Of a DNA stretch of 64,000 nt, positions 11,800-22,344 are shown piece after piece. Both the position numbers and the translations under genes were made by a program. A model generated the notes under the pieces. That model did not search any database. It was not told the origin of the DNA and saw only the letters and a list, made by a program, of their open reading frames with translations. The DNA is from Arcuatula senhousia. Lineage: Eukaryota > Mollusca > Bivalvia > Mytilida > Mytilidae. The stretch covers positions 12,723,501 to 12,787,500 of the forward strand of contig OZ020307.1 of the NCBI GenBank assembly GCA_963971305.1, written 5' to 3'. How positions within the stretch are numbered: the stretch's first letter is position 1; each line of letters starts with the position of its first letter.

Positions 11800-12540
11800 A
11801 CCCCGGCCGGTTTCTCTGACCCTCTAGTTCTATATTGGTGATGATTTAGTAACTCAGTGTACCATAACAACTTAAACACATATTTTATACATACGTTGAA
11901 TTTGAAGATCAGGAAAACTTAATCAACAGTACCAATAACTAAACCTATACTGACAGTCTTCCATGGATGACACATGTCACCTGTGTATTAAAGTATTCAT
12001 TAAACAGGAAGTAAATGAGATACGGGCATAAAATCGCTCTACACCATTTGGTACAACAAGAGGAAACTACATGCCAAATATAAAGATGATAGGATATGTA
12101 GTTTCCTGGAAAACTGTGACGGAAATTTACGACAACGCGGTACGACGCAGGACGCAGCCAGGACGATACAAGACGACGGATACCGTCAAAGTGACTACTA
12201 TGTGTCGCTTTGTAACCATAAATACAGACAGACACCACCTGTTTTTATTGATAATTGACAACAGAAAAAAAAAAACACAACTTAGACAAAAACTCTTTAT
12301 CACAGAAACAACTTTAGTCTCAGAAGTAATTTGTAAACCAAGAACATACGGTTTGCTGTTAAAGCTATCGCTCTCTTGTTCCAGAGAAACTTTGATTTCT
12401 ATGTTGTTGTTTTTTAAAGTAGATCTTTGGGTTTGATCTGTTTTTTTTCATAGGTCCCATGTATATAACAGAGATATTAATCAAGAACAAAACAAAAAAA
12501 TCCTATGCGAGGCATAATGCATGTAGTATATATAAAAAAT
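11800..12540. repeat. Fragment of a hairpin/satellite element and unassigned sequence
   Basis: AACAGGAAGTAAATGAG followed by ATAAAATCGCT and ACACCATTTGGTAC (12006-12056) matches the unit of family D seen at 56.8-57.4 kb. It runs into a GAC/GACG-rich stretch at 12128-12190. The surrounding sequence has no recognised gene. The 121-codon plus-strand frame here is low-complexity and runs through this repeat. Confidence 0.45.
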
Positions 12541-12665
12541 AAATATTTTTATTTATAAAATATAACAACAAACAAACAACTGCAAAATGTGCTATCACTC
12601 AAATTACATCTTCAGCCATTGTGATGAACATGGATGAATTATGGTACAGGTTAAAATAGAAATGG

Positions 12666-12687
12666 CTATCGTCGGTGGAATAGAATT
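12666..12687 (-). CDS. Aquaporin-8-like, exon 5 (short C-terminus and stop)
   Basis: Acceptor TTTTTATCTTTCAG; encodes the remainder of an Arg codon, then ILFHRR and TAG. It is the first in-phase acceptor found downstream with a good tract. The short basic tail fits AQP8 proteins, but 22 bases are weak evidence on their own. Confidence 0.6.
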
Positions 12688-15376
12688 CTGAAAGATAAAA
12701 ATTGAGTAAATTACAGTAAGTCAGCTCTCACACGGGTACAAGGTTGAGTTCATGTTAAAATTTTGTGCTGATTTTAAACCTGTAGAAAAGAAATCCTGGC
12801 ATATAAGATCTTCCTTAGTTTTTTTTTCAACCGGATCAAGCAGAACTTATTTAGATGAATAACAAAAAACAACTTTAACACGGTTGTATCATAAAAAATA
12901 AAATCAATTCAAAATCGCACAGCAGTCACAATGAAAGTTGCAACGAATAGCTAGCTCAGTCAAATTTTCTAATGTTCATTTTGTCCCTGTCTTTAGTTGT
13001 GAGGGGAATGATGAAATAAAGAATTTAACTACCTGTAGTCAACTGCTGCAGCTAAAGATCCCAGCAAGGGACCAACCCAATACACATAATGATGCTTCCA
13101 TACTTTATTGTTGTAATGCGATACCGCTACTGCTGGTCCAAAACTCCGGGCTGGGTTCATAGAAGCACCCGTAATCTGTCCCCTGCAGTGTGGGACACAT
13201 TTTTAAAACACATGTGACTAAGTTTTCATGATAATATCGAATAACATAATGTTATATTTACAAAAAATAATTATAATGCCACCGAAAGACGACAAAAACA
13301 GAAGTAAAGTAAAGTGGCATATTATAAGTGCACAAATTTCTGTTGACTACTAGATAGTTTGAGTTGAATGAGACATGGAGACATCAACGATTTTAGATTA
13401 ATGCTTTCAGTTGCGTAGACCATATCCTCAGGGACAGATTGTATGAATTAAATTAGGGTTTTGGGGTCCGTCAACATGTCATCTGACCTTGACTGCATTT
13501 CTACATTATATGACTGTTAATATTGTTTTTTGTTTTGTTCGGCCTTTTATGTTCAGTCACTTGTGTAAAGTCTGTTTTTCAATAAATATAATATCTATAC
13601 AATCATTTTAGTTGGTTCACATGAAAATGTCGAGAATTTATATGAATATTTGAATAACTAGGTTTTCCGATAGTGCCAGCAGGCGAGACATACTTTAGTC
13701 TTGTTAGAAATATGTATACTTCTTCAACTTACGCTGCAAGAATATCAACTGTGACTGCAAATCCGATGGCTAAAGGCGTCAATACTGAACTAGAATTTCT
13801 TTGGTCAACCGCGTTCATGAGAACCGTAAAGACTAAAACAAAAGTCAAAATTGCTTCACATAAGATAGCCCAGCCTGGTTCTATATCACCCAACGTATGA
13901 GCCCCGCCATCTATCGATTTGTAGACATCAACTGGTAATACAGCCTGTAAAAACGAACAAAATTATATACAAATGTATATACATTTGTATATCATTTATC
14001 ACTGTGGAAGTTGATTCTAGTGATTCAGTTAAATTAAGCCCAAGAAAAGGATTCTAGTTTCCAAATATCAAATACTTAGCAAGTGATAAACGTCTTTAGT
14101 TGCTCTTGAAAGGGTTTGCATTGTGCTGATCAAAAGTTTCAAAACAATCTGTAACTGTTGATCAATCAATGAAATTTTTCGTGTCAAAAGTCCGAAAGGA
14201 CAGAGAGAAAAAAACAGTTAACACCAATGAGAACAAGACGAAAAAACAGACAACGAACACAAAAAGTACTGAATATAAATTACCAATGCGAACTCTTGTC
14301 GAAACGAGAGTGAACTCAGGTGCCCCGGAAGAGTAAGCGTGTTTGTTTGCTATAACACACCTGTCGAGTTGCCAACAGTTCAGTGTGTCAAATCCGCTCA
14401 AGGAAAACAAAACAAAACCCTATGACAAACCAACATGTGCACTCATCTGAGAGATCGAAATCACATTTTTGTTTATAAGCGAATGGTGTCTTCCGTTAAA
14501 TTTCTTGAGTGAAGACTGCAACCAAGGAGCAACACTGTGTAAGCTATTTTTGTGTCAGACTCGATCAGGTATGCAGCAACGGTAAGACTTGTTGTGTACA
14601 CTTAGTCCGCAATGTAGAGTTAGCTGTTAATCTGGCAATGTTGATCTTCGATCATATATTCCACCCTTTCAGTACATTACATTTGGATTTTCAATATTTG
14701 GGCAACACATCCATCATGGATCATTATTTGATTATTTATGTTGTTAGAAAGCCAACTCATAGGTTTTTTTGGTGTATTGTCGTGAAGCACAAAACAGAGG
14801 AACCTTTAAGTATTTCTAAAAACATCAATTGAGTGATCTATATGTATAGTTACCCGTGTAAAAGCGGCTCCAAGCATCCCGCCTAGAATCTGTGCAAAGA
14901 AGTATGCAATGGCTAGTCCTACAGATATTCCTCCATTAATAGCTACTCCTAACGTTACGGCAGGATTAAAATGCCCACCACTAAAAACAGAGGGAAAACA
15001 AAAGCTAAAATACATGTTTTCAGTATTTCCTTAAATGTTTTCATGAAATTTAGGATTCATTTAAATGTCAAATTACTATCAAATATAACAATTATTGAAA
15101 AGTGTTCGAATTTTACATATTATTGGTAACTTAAATGACAACGTAGAAATACCTGAGATTCCCGAACCCCATGATCAGTAATGCTATCATCAGACCATGA
15201 GCTAATGCTACTCCTACAATATCAATGTTCTTTACGATCACAAGAGTCCCAACAAAAACAAACACAGTTACACCTATGAATTCTGCCAATACCGGTCGAA
15301 ATTTCGTCTCCATCCAATCTGAGTTAAATCTATCAGAGTTAACGGGGCTATCGAGCAATGGTTTCCTTTCTCCCAT
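12666..15376 (-). CDS. Aquaporin-8-like water/ammonia channel (5 exons, 244 aa)
   Basis: Six-helix MIP-family channel, likely conducting water and possibly ammonia or peroxide as AQP8 proteins do. CDS: complement of 15376-15153, 14980-14854, 13944-13733, 13182-13033 and 12687-12666. These add to 735 bases with every junction in phase. The N-terminal segment carries [11 protein letters not shown] (helix 1) and [17 protein letters not shown] (helix 2). The first pore motif is [11 protein letters not shown] and the second [14 protein letters not shown]; both NPA boxes are intact. [12 protein letters not shown] before the second NPA closely matches the AQP8 hallmark [11 protein letters not shown] from memory of the family. 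The last exon adds only ILFHRR and a stop, and is the least certain part, though its acceptor has a strong pyrimidine tract. A likely polyadenylation signal (AATAAA on the minus strand) lies at 12548-12553. A second first exon lies at 16307-16548. Confidence 0.9.
13033..13182 (-). CDS. Aquaporin-8-like, exon 4 (second NPA box, helix 6)
   Basis: Acceptor CACTGCAG; donor GTAGTT. Encodes [18 protein letters not shown] and helix 6 ([18 protein letters not shown]). Length 150 bases; it ends with two bases of an Arg codon. Confidence 0.92.
13733..13944 (-). CDS. Aquaporin-8-like, exon 3 (helices 4-5)
   Basis: Acceptor TTTTTACAG; donor GTAAG. Encodes an extracellular loop ([14 protein letters not shown]), helix 4 ([16 protein letters not shown]) and helix 5 ending [11 protein letters not shown]. 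Length 212 bases. Confidence 0.92.
14165..14560 (+). repeat. Dispersed repeat family B copy inside aquaporin intron
   Basis: Contains the family words CGAGAGTGAACTCAGGTGCC, CCGGAAGAGTAAGC, CAGTGTGTCAAATCCG and CAAGGAGCAACACTGTGT. The same order is seen at 24265-24500 and 32715-33200 (plus) and 18780-18990 (minus). It lies between aquaporin exons 2 and 3 in antisense orientation. No coding content is recognised. Confidence 0.7.
14854..14980 (-). CDS. Aquaporin-8-like, exon 2 (first NPA box, helix 3)
   Basis: Acceptor TTTTTAG, then TGGTGGGC. Encodes [17 protein letters not shown] and [18 protein letters not shown]. Donor GTAACT, phase 0 at the end. Length 127 bases. Confidence 0.92.
15153..15376 (-). 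CDS. Aquaporin-8-like, exon 1a (N-terminus, helices 1-2)
   Basis: Opens with ATG ([10 protein letters not shown]) and runs to GFGNL. It ends AATCTCAG before the donor GTATTT, leaving two bases of the Ser codon that precedes GGHFNPAV. Length 224 bases. Confidence 0.9.
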
Positions 15377-15699
15377 GTTTCAGACAAAAACTACCACTAA
15401 CACGCAATTCTGGCTATAGAGATACTAGTATCCAATCTATCCTTTAATCTAATGTGACTTGTTATTTTTACTGATATATATATATTATTTTTTTGCTAAC
15501 TCATTAACCTTTTATCAGTCGTCACAAGACAATCTCATGAATTCACAAAGTAAATACGGTTGATAAAAGTGATTAAGATCTCTGATGCTGTAGTGTTAGA
15601 GAGATGTACAAGAAATTGTGAATACCTTGATAGAGTATATTATAGCATTCTAAAAACCTTCACTTTAAAATAAGAAAAACCAGAACTCAAGGCCCCCGC

Positions 15700-15925
15700 C
15701 GAGAGGCATAAATTAAATTCTAAGTCAGCTCGTTGAACAGGAAGTAGGTAAGCGACAGACCTAGAAACACTAGTCTACTTCCACCCTTACCTGAAGCATT
15801 CCAAATATCGAAAGCCTACGAATAGTGGTAGCTGAGAAATCTGTTGCGAAAAAAGTATGACGGACGGACGATTATTTATATGTCCCCGCTCCGCATCTCG
15901 GCGGGAATATTTAAAAGGGGAGACA
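15700..15925. repeat. Fragment of a hairpin/satellite element
   Basis: GAACAGGAAGTAGGTAAGCG and TAGCTGAGAAATCTGTTGCG resemble the units at 46.3-46.7 kb. ACGGACGGACG at 15861 and a CCCGCTCCGCATCTCGGCGGG hairpin-like end follow (about 15887-15906). It lies between the two aquaporin first exons. Confidence 0.55.
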
Positions 15926-16306
15926 AGTCTAGTCGTGTATTTAAAGGGTCGTATGCTTTTCAAATATATGAATTACAGAGACTAAATTGCTCTCCTTTTT
16001 CAAAATCTTGTGAAAAACCAAATTGCCACTTAGCTAAGGCTCGTTGACTTCACCCATTTACCCCTGTTCCAAAAATATCAAGGGTTAGCAAATCAGAGAC
16101 ATATGTAAATGTCAGGGAAGTCATCCCCCTTATGGCGGAAAAGGTTGGTTAAATATGGATAAAATAACTGAAGCATAAACAAAGTGGGGCCTTCTTAGCA
16201 AGTCAAAGCCCCCTCTTTTCAAAATTTCTTGATCCGCCACTGAATATTCTACATGTACAATCGTGACATCTCCGGTGAACTAACTGAACTGCAATGCTAT
16301 ACATAC

Positions 16307-16548
16307 CTCAGATTTCCAAAGCCCATTATTAATAGAGCAATCGTAAAGCCATGTGCCAAACCTATAGCTGTAATACTGTCGGTCCTCACAACAAGTGTCC
16401 CAAGGAAAACGAAAAGCACTACCCCGGTAAACTCAGCGAGCACCGGTCTAACAGTGGTCTCCCATGAATCATTTTGAGGAGTTGTTTGTAATGGACGTCC
16501 ATTGTCTAACTCGACTGCTTCTGTTATAAGTGGGTCTCGGTCATTCAT
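16307..16548 (-). CDS. Alternative or duplicated aquaporin-8-like first exon (exon 1b)
   Basis: Encodes a second N-terminus of the same channel type. It starts MNDRDPLITEAVELDNG, then VRPVLAEFTGVVLFVFLGTL (helix 1) and [18 protein letters not shown] (helix 2). It ends GGAAATCTGAG before the donor GTATGT. The 242 bases leave phase 2, exactly as in exon 1a, so splicing to exon 2 at 14980 would restore the Ser before GGHFNPAV and give a 250-aa channel. It lies 930 bp upstream of exon 1a in the same orientation. No second copy of exons 2-5 is present in the window, either beyond it or between the two first exons. It is therefore either an alternative promoter/first exon or a relic of partial duplication; the open frame and preserved donor favour use. 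Confidence 0.85.
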
Positions 16549-16723
16549 TTCTTAGCGATATTTACACGTGGACATAAATGTATACATTTAATTTTGTAAT
16601 CTCATGTTTACCATATAACGCGTGAATGATTTTTGTGTATATAGACATGATAGATAATATATTAAAATCTTTGACTCAAAATAATCAACATTTTAAAATC
16701 TATATAGGACCAATAGATAGAAG

Positions 16724-17050
16724 AAAATGAGATGTGGAATAAGTGTACGCGACACAACCTACAATATAAACGTAATTTTAAAACATCCACAATGGAAAAC
16801 AGCCAGCAGCCCGGCCGGTCGCTGCTCGTTCACTGTTTTTCAATTGCCTTCATTTTGCCCCTGGGCTGAAAATAAACTACATATGATTTAAGCCCAATCC
16901 TAAAGTGCAATGAAAAACCCCCTTCTTAACAATAAATAATTAACACAAATTCAACTAAATACAAACATAAGCTTTGATGAAGATTCCTGGCTTAAAATAT
17001 AAAAATGTGGCAGGGTTAAACTAGTATTTTTGCGCAAACCTTCCCCTATT
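16724..17050 (+). repeat. Short interspersed repeat family G, near-full copy
   Basis: Starts AATGAGATGTGGAATAAGTG, then TACGCGACACAACCTAC, CACAATGGAAAACAGCCAGC, ATTTAAGCCCAATCC and AGGGTTAAACTAG, and ends near GCGCAAACCTTCCCC. Other copies are at 21465-22330 (interrupted), 45703-46195, 53417-53490 (truncated), 56333-58680 (interrupted) and, on the minus strand, 33395-33485. No coding frame is present; it is either a MITE or a SINE. Confidence 0.75.
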
Positions 17051-18019
17051 GATAATCAATAACAAAGCACAAACTTACCAAGTTAACTTGATTATAAAGA
17101 TTGTTGATATTTTGTTTTTTAAACAACATTAAACATTTCATAGTTATTCACGGTAGGTACCTAGACGTGTTTTTCAAGAGGCATTGTACATTTTTTCAAG
17201 AGAGTTGCCGTTTCAACATCATCCGTTTACTTTAAAAATCACTTGATCCATAATCTGCAGTTAAAACATAATAAAACTGGGATTTTAAAGTAAATAAAAA
17301 AATTATTTTGCTTCCTAAAATTCTATAAACCAGCATCAATAAATAATCTTCAAAATATATTTTTGTTCAAGAGACACACAACTTGACCGTTTTTTTTCCA
17401 GAGGAATAATAGCTTTTTTCAAGTTATGATGTTCAGAGCACTGTATTTTGCAGAAACTATGCGACTAAAATAATAACTAATTACTCCTTACATTGAATGA
17501 TATCAAATGCAAAATTTCGAGTTAATTACCAACTCTAGGTCATTGCCCCTTGAGGAACCTTTATTGGAATATAAAAATGTTGGTATAATTACATTTGTAG
17601 CTTTCTTGATACCGTATGGGCTTTAAACAGATAGTTTAGTTTCTGGACGATTGTTACGGAGGGAAAGCTGTAATCTTAATTTCGTGCCATTTCATGTCCT
17701 TGAAAATCTAAAATAAATCTATACAGTCATGTATCATAATGTAAGAAACACAGAAATACCAAGAAAAGAACTTGACCGGTGTATTCAAAATTTTTGTTAT
17801 TTTTATTTTGCATTCATGTACATACATAAATGTAATGACAAAGAAATACTCAAATAAATTTGAAGCTCGCATTCTGATGCAGGTCTTTCACGTCTTTGAA
17901 ACTATGATAAATACAGGTATGTATTATATGGAGTAAAGATAAAACATGCATAAAGTGCATGCGAGTCTTATTATACTTAAAGAAAGGAATAAACAAGACA
18001 CACCAAAAACGACGCTATG

Positions 18020-18057
<38 letters not shown>

Positions 18058-18218
18058 ACACAAACACGCTCAAAGAAGACACAAGTACAAAATGGAATGC
18101 ATAATAACGTAAAAGATGAACGTTGATCCTGCAGACTCAACTGCAAGTAGTTCCTACACCGTTCACGGCTTATCCAGCCGATATTAAAAAGTCTATTTGA
18201 TGTATCAATTTACAAGTC
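17051..18218. other. Intergenic, no gene recognised; 37-base A tract
   Basis: AT-rich sequence. An uninterrupted run of 37 A lies at 18020-18056, which could be the tail of a retroposed copy or a simple repeat. I could not find flanking target duplications by eye. Confidence 0.5.
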
Positions 18219-19414
18219 CAGGGGCCAGGTTTTCGAAAGTATCACAAAGTTGGTCGTAAGACATATCGCATTTCATAAGTTACAACCATTTTATGATGGT
18301 CATACGACTCATCGTATCATGTAAAACAACAATCATTAGTGCGATCATGTTATGACCATCACAAGTCCATGAAACTTGTTGAAATATAGTATATGATTGT
18401 TTTTGATACTGTATGTAAATGTACAATTATAATGGTAAAGTCCAATATTAAATTATCAATAAATATATAAAATAAAATAGTTAGCATTTTATATTATGAA
18501 CTTGTGAACTGTGCTTTATTAACCATTAGAAAGAACTTGGAGTCGATCATTATTTTAGATGAGACCGGGAAAACATTTGTAGAACATAATTGGGTAGGTG
18601 CAAACATATTGCATAGGTTGAAAATCATTGGACATGACAATTTATTTTAGAAGGGACCGACGATTTAATTTGGATGTTTCTGGCTAAAATATTTTTTGTT
18701 GCAGATGCAAAAAAAATAATTATGTAATTAAAGGTGTCTTCTTTTCTTTTGCTTTTAAAATATTTTTTCATTATAAGAATCTGCGCGACGGGTGTATTGC
18801 AAAAGGCAAGTACTGCTTACTCTTCCGGGGCACATGAATTCATTCGACTTAAGCTCGCATTGACCGTTCTGTTCAGTTGTGGTTTGTGGGTTATGCGTTT
18901 AATGTTTGTTGTTGCTGTTTTCTTTGTGTTTGCTGGTTTAACCTTTCTCTCTCTTGGACTTTTAATTTGGTAATGCCCCTTTCATTGGTAAATCTTTTTT
19001 TTTCAGATTTAGAATATTTATCAGCAAAAACAATGCCCTCTTCAAGTTAAAGGCCCTTTATAATAATTCCTATTGAATTTAATTAGTTTTCTTAAAAAAA
19101 ACAGTTGAGTTGTTCTGTAAACATTCCATTCTAAAATATGTTCTATAAACTTTCCCTGTAGTCTTTGAAAATTTATACAAGTAAACAGCAGTCATTTTAG
19201 ATCGTTTCATATCCAATATAATTATACTTGTGATCATCATAACTCGGTGTGACCATCTTACGACACCCCTGTAGGAGTCGTAAGATTTTGACAAATTTTG
19301 CGATGCATCGCAATTTACGATCCTTTCGAAAACATAGTTTAAGACTGCGACGTACCGTAAGACCATCTTTCGACACGTCGTAATCGTAAGATACCTTCGA
19401 AAACCTGACCCCTG
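18219..19414. mobile_element. 1.2 kb inverted-repeat element (TIR CAGGGGCCAGGTTTTCGAA)
   Basis: Left end CAGGGGCCAGGTTTTCGAAA; right end TTCGAAAACCTGACCCCTG. The match extends about 25 bp with two differences. Further inside, both ends have TCGTAAGA / TCTTACGA boxes in inverted orientation (18250-18320 against 19255-19390). No clear target duplication was found. A minus-strand family B fragment lies within it (18780-18990). A 152-codon minus frame overlaps the right end but has no recognisable motif. Confidence 0.75.
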
Positions 19415-20690
19415 ACTTTTAGGTAGAAGAACAACGACGATCAGGAATACCATATCTGACTGGAAGAAATTAAAGAGAAAGGAAAGATGACGGTAAATGT
19501 AAGATAGATATTGGCAATAGACGTAACAGTTTCTCAAATTTTGGTACCAGTATTTCCCGGGGGTGGGGGTTACTTAGTATACCTGTACCGTTTGCCTTTC
19601 TTGAACCGGACCCTGTTTAAACCAAGAAAATCACAAAGAAACATACCTTGTTATAACAGGGGAGGTTGAATATCATACCCTGGTAATTCAAAATTGCCTA
19701 GATTGTATATTTTTACCTTACAAAGGCATATCGCGAAAGAACATATACTATTAGATGACAGGTAATCGGCACCGCATGAAGCATTTTAATGTTGTAATAA
19801 CATGTTTATAATCCTTTTGGTGTTTATAACTCTGTTTTACACCTTTAATTCTGAAAAAAAAACTATTTTTCGGCACACCCATACCATTGATTTTATAGGA
19901 AGAAGCCACCCCCTCGCAATGGACACCATTTATAATACTTACAGAATATCTTACCTTAGATTACCATCTAAAGGTTATTGAGGGTGGTAAAGGGGGGTGG
20001 TACTGTGCACGGCTGAAGGGCAAATAAAAAGTGGCTTTCACGATGAACGGAAAATAATTCTTGCTGATCTCGATGCACGATAAATAAAGTAATAAAATAT
20101 TATTCGTTACATGGTTAATGAAGGAAAATCCCTGAATTTCGCTCAGTTTTTGACAGTTTTGATAGTTGTGTATTCTTGAAACAGTACAACACTGCAAGGA
20201 GTTTTATGATTCCTTGGTGAACAATATTTTGTATAGCATTTTTTGTCTAATATACCATGAACGAAAAATAATCCATGCAAATCACGAAACACGAAAATTT
20301 GTTAAGGTGAACACGATGAACGATGAGCCGCCTAATTGTTTGATTAATTTTGACCAAAATCCTTACTCAAATGGTTTTTAAGACATTGTGAGTAGAACAC
20401 GACTAATGTTTTTCACGGAACATTTTGCATTGATTTAAACGGGAAATTGAATCGTAAAATGTACACTTGAGTTCCACTTGCAATATCTTAAAAAGCAGCG
20501 ATTTACGATTTTACTCAAAATTAAACAAACAATCTTTATTTTGTTTTCTTTTTACTGAATTTTATTTCGTGAAAATCGGTTGCAGAAAAGCTCGGCAATA
20601 ATGTTTTGAAATTGTTTCGATTTGCATTAAACCTACGGGGAATTTTCTATCTATGCGTAACTTTTTTTGAAGAGTATACATTTTAGCTAT
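19415..20690. other. Intergenic, no gene recognised
   Basis: CACGATGAACG-type words recur at 20040, 20255 and 20310 (GATGAACGGAAAATAATTC, ATGAACGAAAAATAATCC) and suggest a decayed local repeat. No coding frame is supported. Confidence 0.4.
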
Positions 20691-20699
20691 GCTCGCGTT

Positions 20700-20784
20700 T
20701 AGGTAATGCCTACTCCATATTAAAATTCAAAATTATAAATGTGCAAAAAAGATGCTCAGTGATAGACACCCCATCTACATTAAA
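20700..20784 (+). mobile_element. Right end of the TTAA-flanked MITE (truncated copy)
   Basis: Shares GCAAAAAAGATGCTCAGTGA and TAGACACCCCATCTAC with the right end of the intact element at 47388-47920, followed by ATTAAA. The left end was not found, so the copy is truncated. Confidence 0.65.
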
Positions 20785-21464
20785 AGTGAAAAGCTACAAC
20801 CTTAATGTGTATCTAAAAACATATAATCCTAGTTGGGTTGGGCACTTTTTAAAGTCATGGTCAGTATGTGAGCGAGTGTGAAGTTTTCCCAGCAACCACT
20901 TATCTGTACACATACACAGCATCAGCATGAGATTTATAACGCATAACTCAAGTATTTTATCCTTTGCTCATATTTTAAATGGTCTATCTTCATATTTCAG
21001 ATTTTCACTATAATTTCGCAACTCTTAAAAGAGAATATATCTTATAAATACTGAAGATTTCTTTTGCACACTTACTCCTGCTTTTATGAAATTTTCAGAT
21101 TACAAATGAATATAGATCTATAAAAAAACCTTCATGGTTTTATAGGCAAAGCATGTCACGATGCTAAAGTTATGTTAAATCTGGAAGAGTCTGATTTCCT
21201 TCCAAATTTTCGACTTCATATATCTTGGAAAAGACCACACGGACCTTTAGTTTCTTTTTTTGTCATTTGATTAAGTGGACAATCATTTATCATTTCCATC
21301 ACAAATGCTAAAATCTTTAATATAGAAGTTCAGGATTGGCCATCCTTAAAGTAACTATACGGGTAATAAAGTATGGTTTATGCCGGGCGGCGAACAAAGT
21401 AAATTTTTTCGTAACAGTACTCTCAGGAACTAATTATCACAGCCTCTTGAATTTCAGTAATGAT

Positions 21465-22330
21465 AGAAGATAATGAGATGTGGAATAAGTGTATGTGACA
21501 CAACCTACAATATATACGACAATTTAAAAAATCCATAATTGAAAACAGCCAGCAGCATTCAATGTGACCAGGGGTCGCTGCTTGCTGTATTTCAATTGGC
21601 CCTGGATTGAAAATTTATAAAGTACATATGATTCAAGCCCAATTCTAAAGTGCAATGAAAGACCCACTTCTTGACAAAAAACAATAAACATGAATTCGAC
21701 GAAATACAAATATAAGCTAAAATGTAGCGGGGTTTTATAGTCCGTTCGAGTGTTATAAATCAACGAAAAATGGCTTGTAAATTTACGTCTTCCAAAATAT
21801 TTTAACTATTTTAGTATGTCATGACTTTTTAATGGCATACGAACTCAGGCAAAAAATTTCAAAATTTTTGCATGATTAATAAAAATGTTTTCCATAGACC
21901 TTAATAGTAAAAATGGACCAAAAATTCATAAAAATCTATGGGAGTACAACCTAGTGACCAGGAACAGCATGTGCTCCGTGTACCTTTAAAAATCCTTTGT
22001 GGAGTTAATTGGTCATCTAATCTCCTATTGTTAGTCCTTTCAATTATGTTCAGGTGGGCCCAACACCTGGCTGTTCCGTCAGATAAACACACCATTTTAG
22101 GTATTATTAAAATTGGTAAAATATTTAGCATTATACCATATGGAAAAATTTTTTGTTTTAGAAGATAACATCTTGGGTTTTGTTATCAGAGTTCGTATAC
22201 TAATGAAAAGTTTATTTGTGTTTAAAAAATAAATTTTATTTGAGAGACAAAAAAAATTTAAAGAATTTTCGTTGATTTATAGAACTCAAATGGACTATAC
22301 TAGTTTTTATGGGCCAAACCTTCCCCAACA
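21465..22330 (+). repeat. Family G copy split by a MITE
   Basis: The left part (21465-21737) runs GAGATGTGGAATAAGTGTAT to GTAGCGGGGTTTTA; the right part (22298-22330) resumes ACTAGTTTTTATGGGCCAAA. Compared with the intact copy at 16724, nothing but the inserted element at 21738-22297 separates them. Confidence 0.75.
21738..22297. mobile_element. 560-bp MITE with TA target duplication
   Basis: The left end TAGTCCGTTCGAGTGTTATA continues into AATCAACGAAAA. The right end TTTTCGTTGATT continues to CTCAAATGGACTA, its inverted counterpart over about 32 bp with a few differences. A second inner inverted pair (CATACGAACTC / GAGTTCGTATA) lies near 21837 and 22189. TA flanks both ends. It has no transposase, so it is non-autonomous. 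Confidence 0.8.
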
Positions 22331-22344
22331 GTAAAAATCAAATC

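Noticed and set aside
12071..12436. 121-codon plus-strand frame
   Set aside because: It overlaps a satellite-element fragment and is low in complexity; no family features.
14509..14832. 107-codon plus-strand frame antisense to the aquaporin intron
   Set aside because: It starts inside a family B repeat and has no known motif; no splice or poly(A) support.
18020..18056. 37-A tract as proof of a processed retrocopy
   Set aside because: No coding sequence upstream and no flanking target duplication seen; it may be a simple repeat.
19079..19537. 152-codon minus-strand open frame
   Set aside because: It runs across the right end of the inverted-repeat element at 18219-19414 and has no recognisable motif or splice context; best seen as chance.
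21938..22168. Paired open frames on both strands
   Set aside because: They lie wholly inside the 560-bp MITE, and their symmetry comes from inverted sequence.
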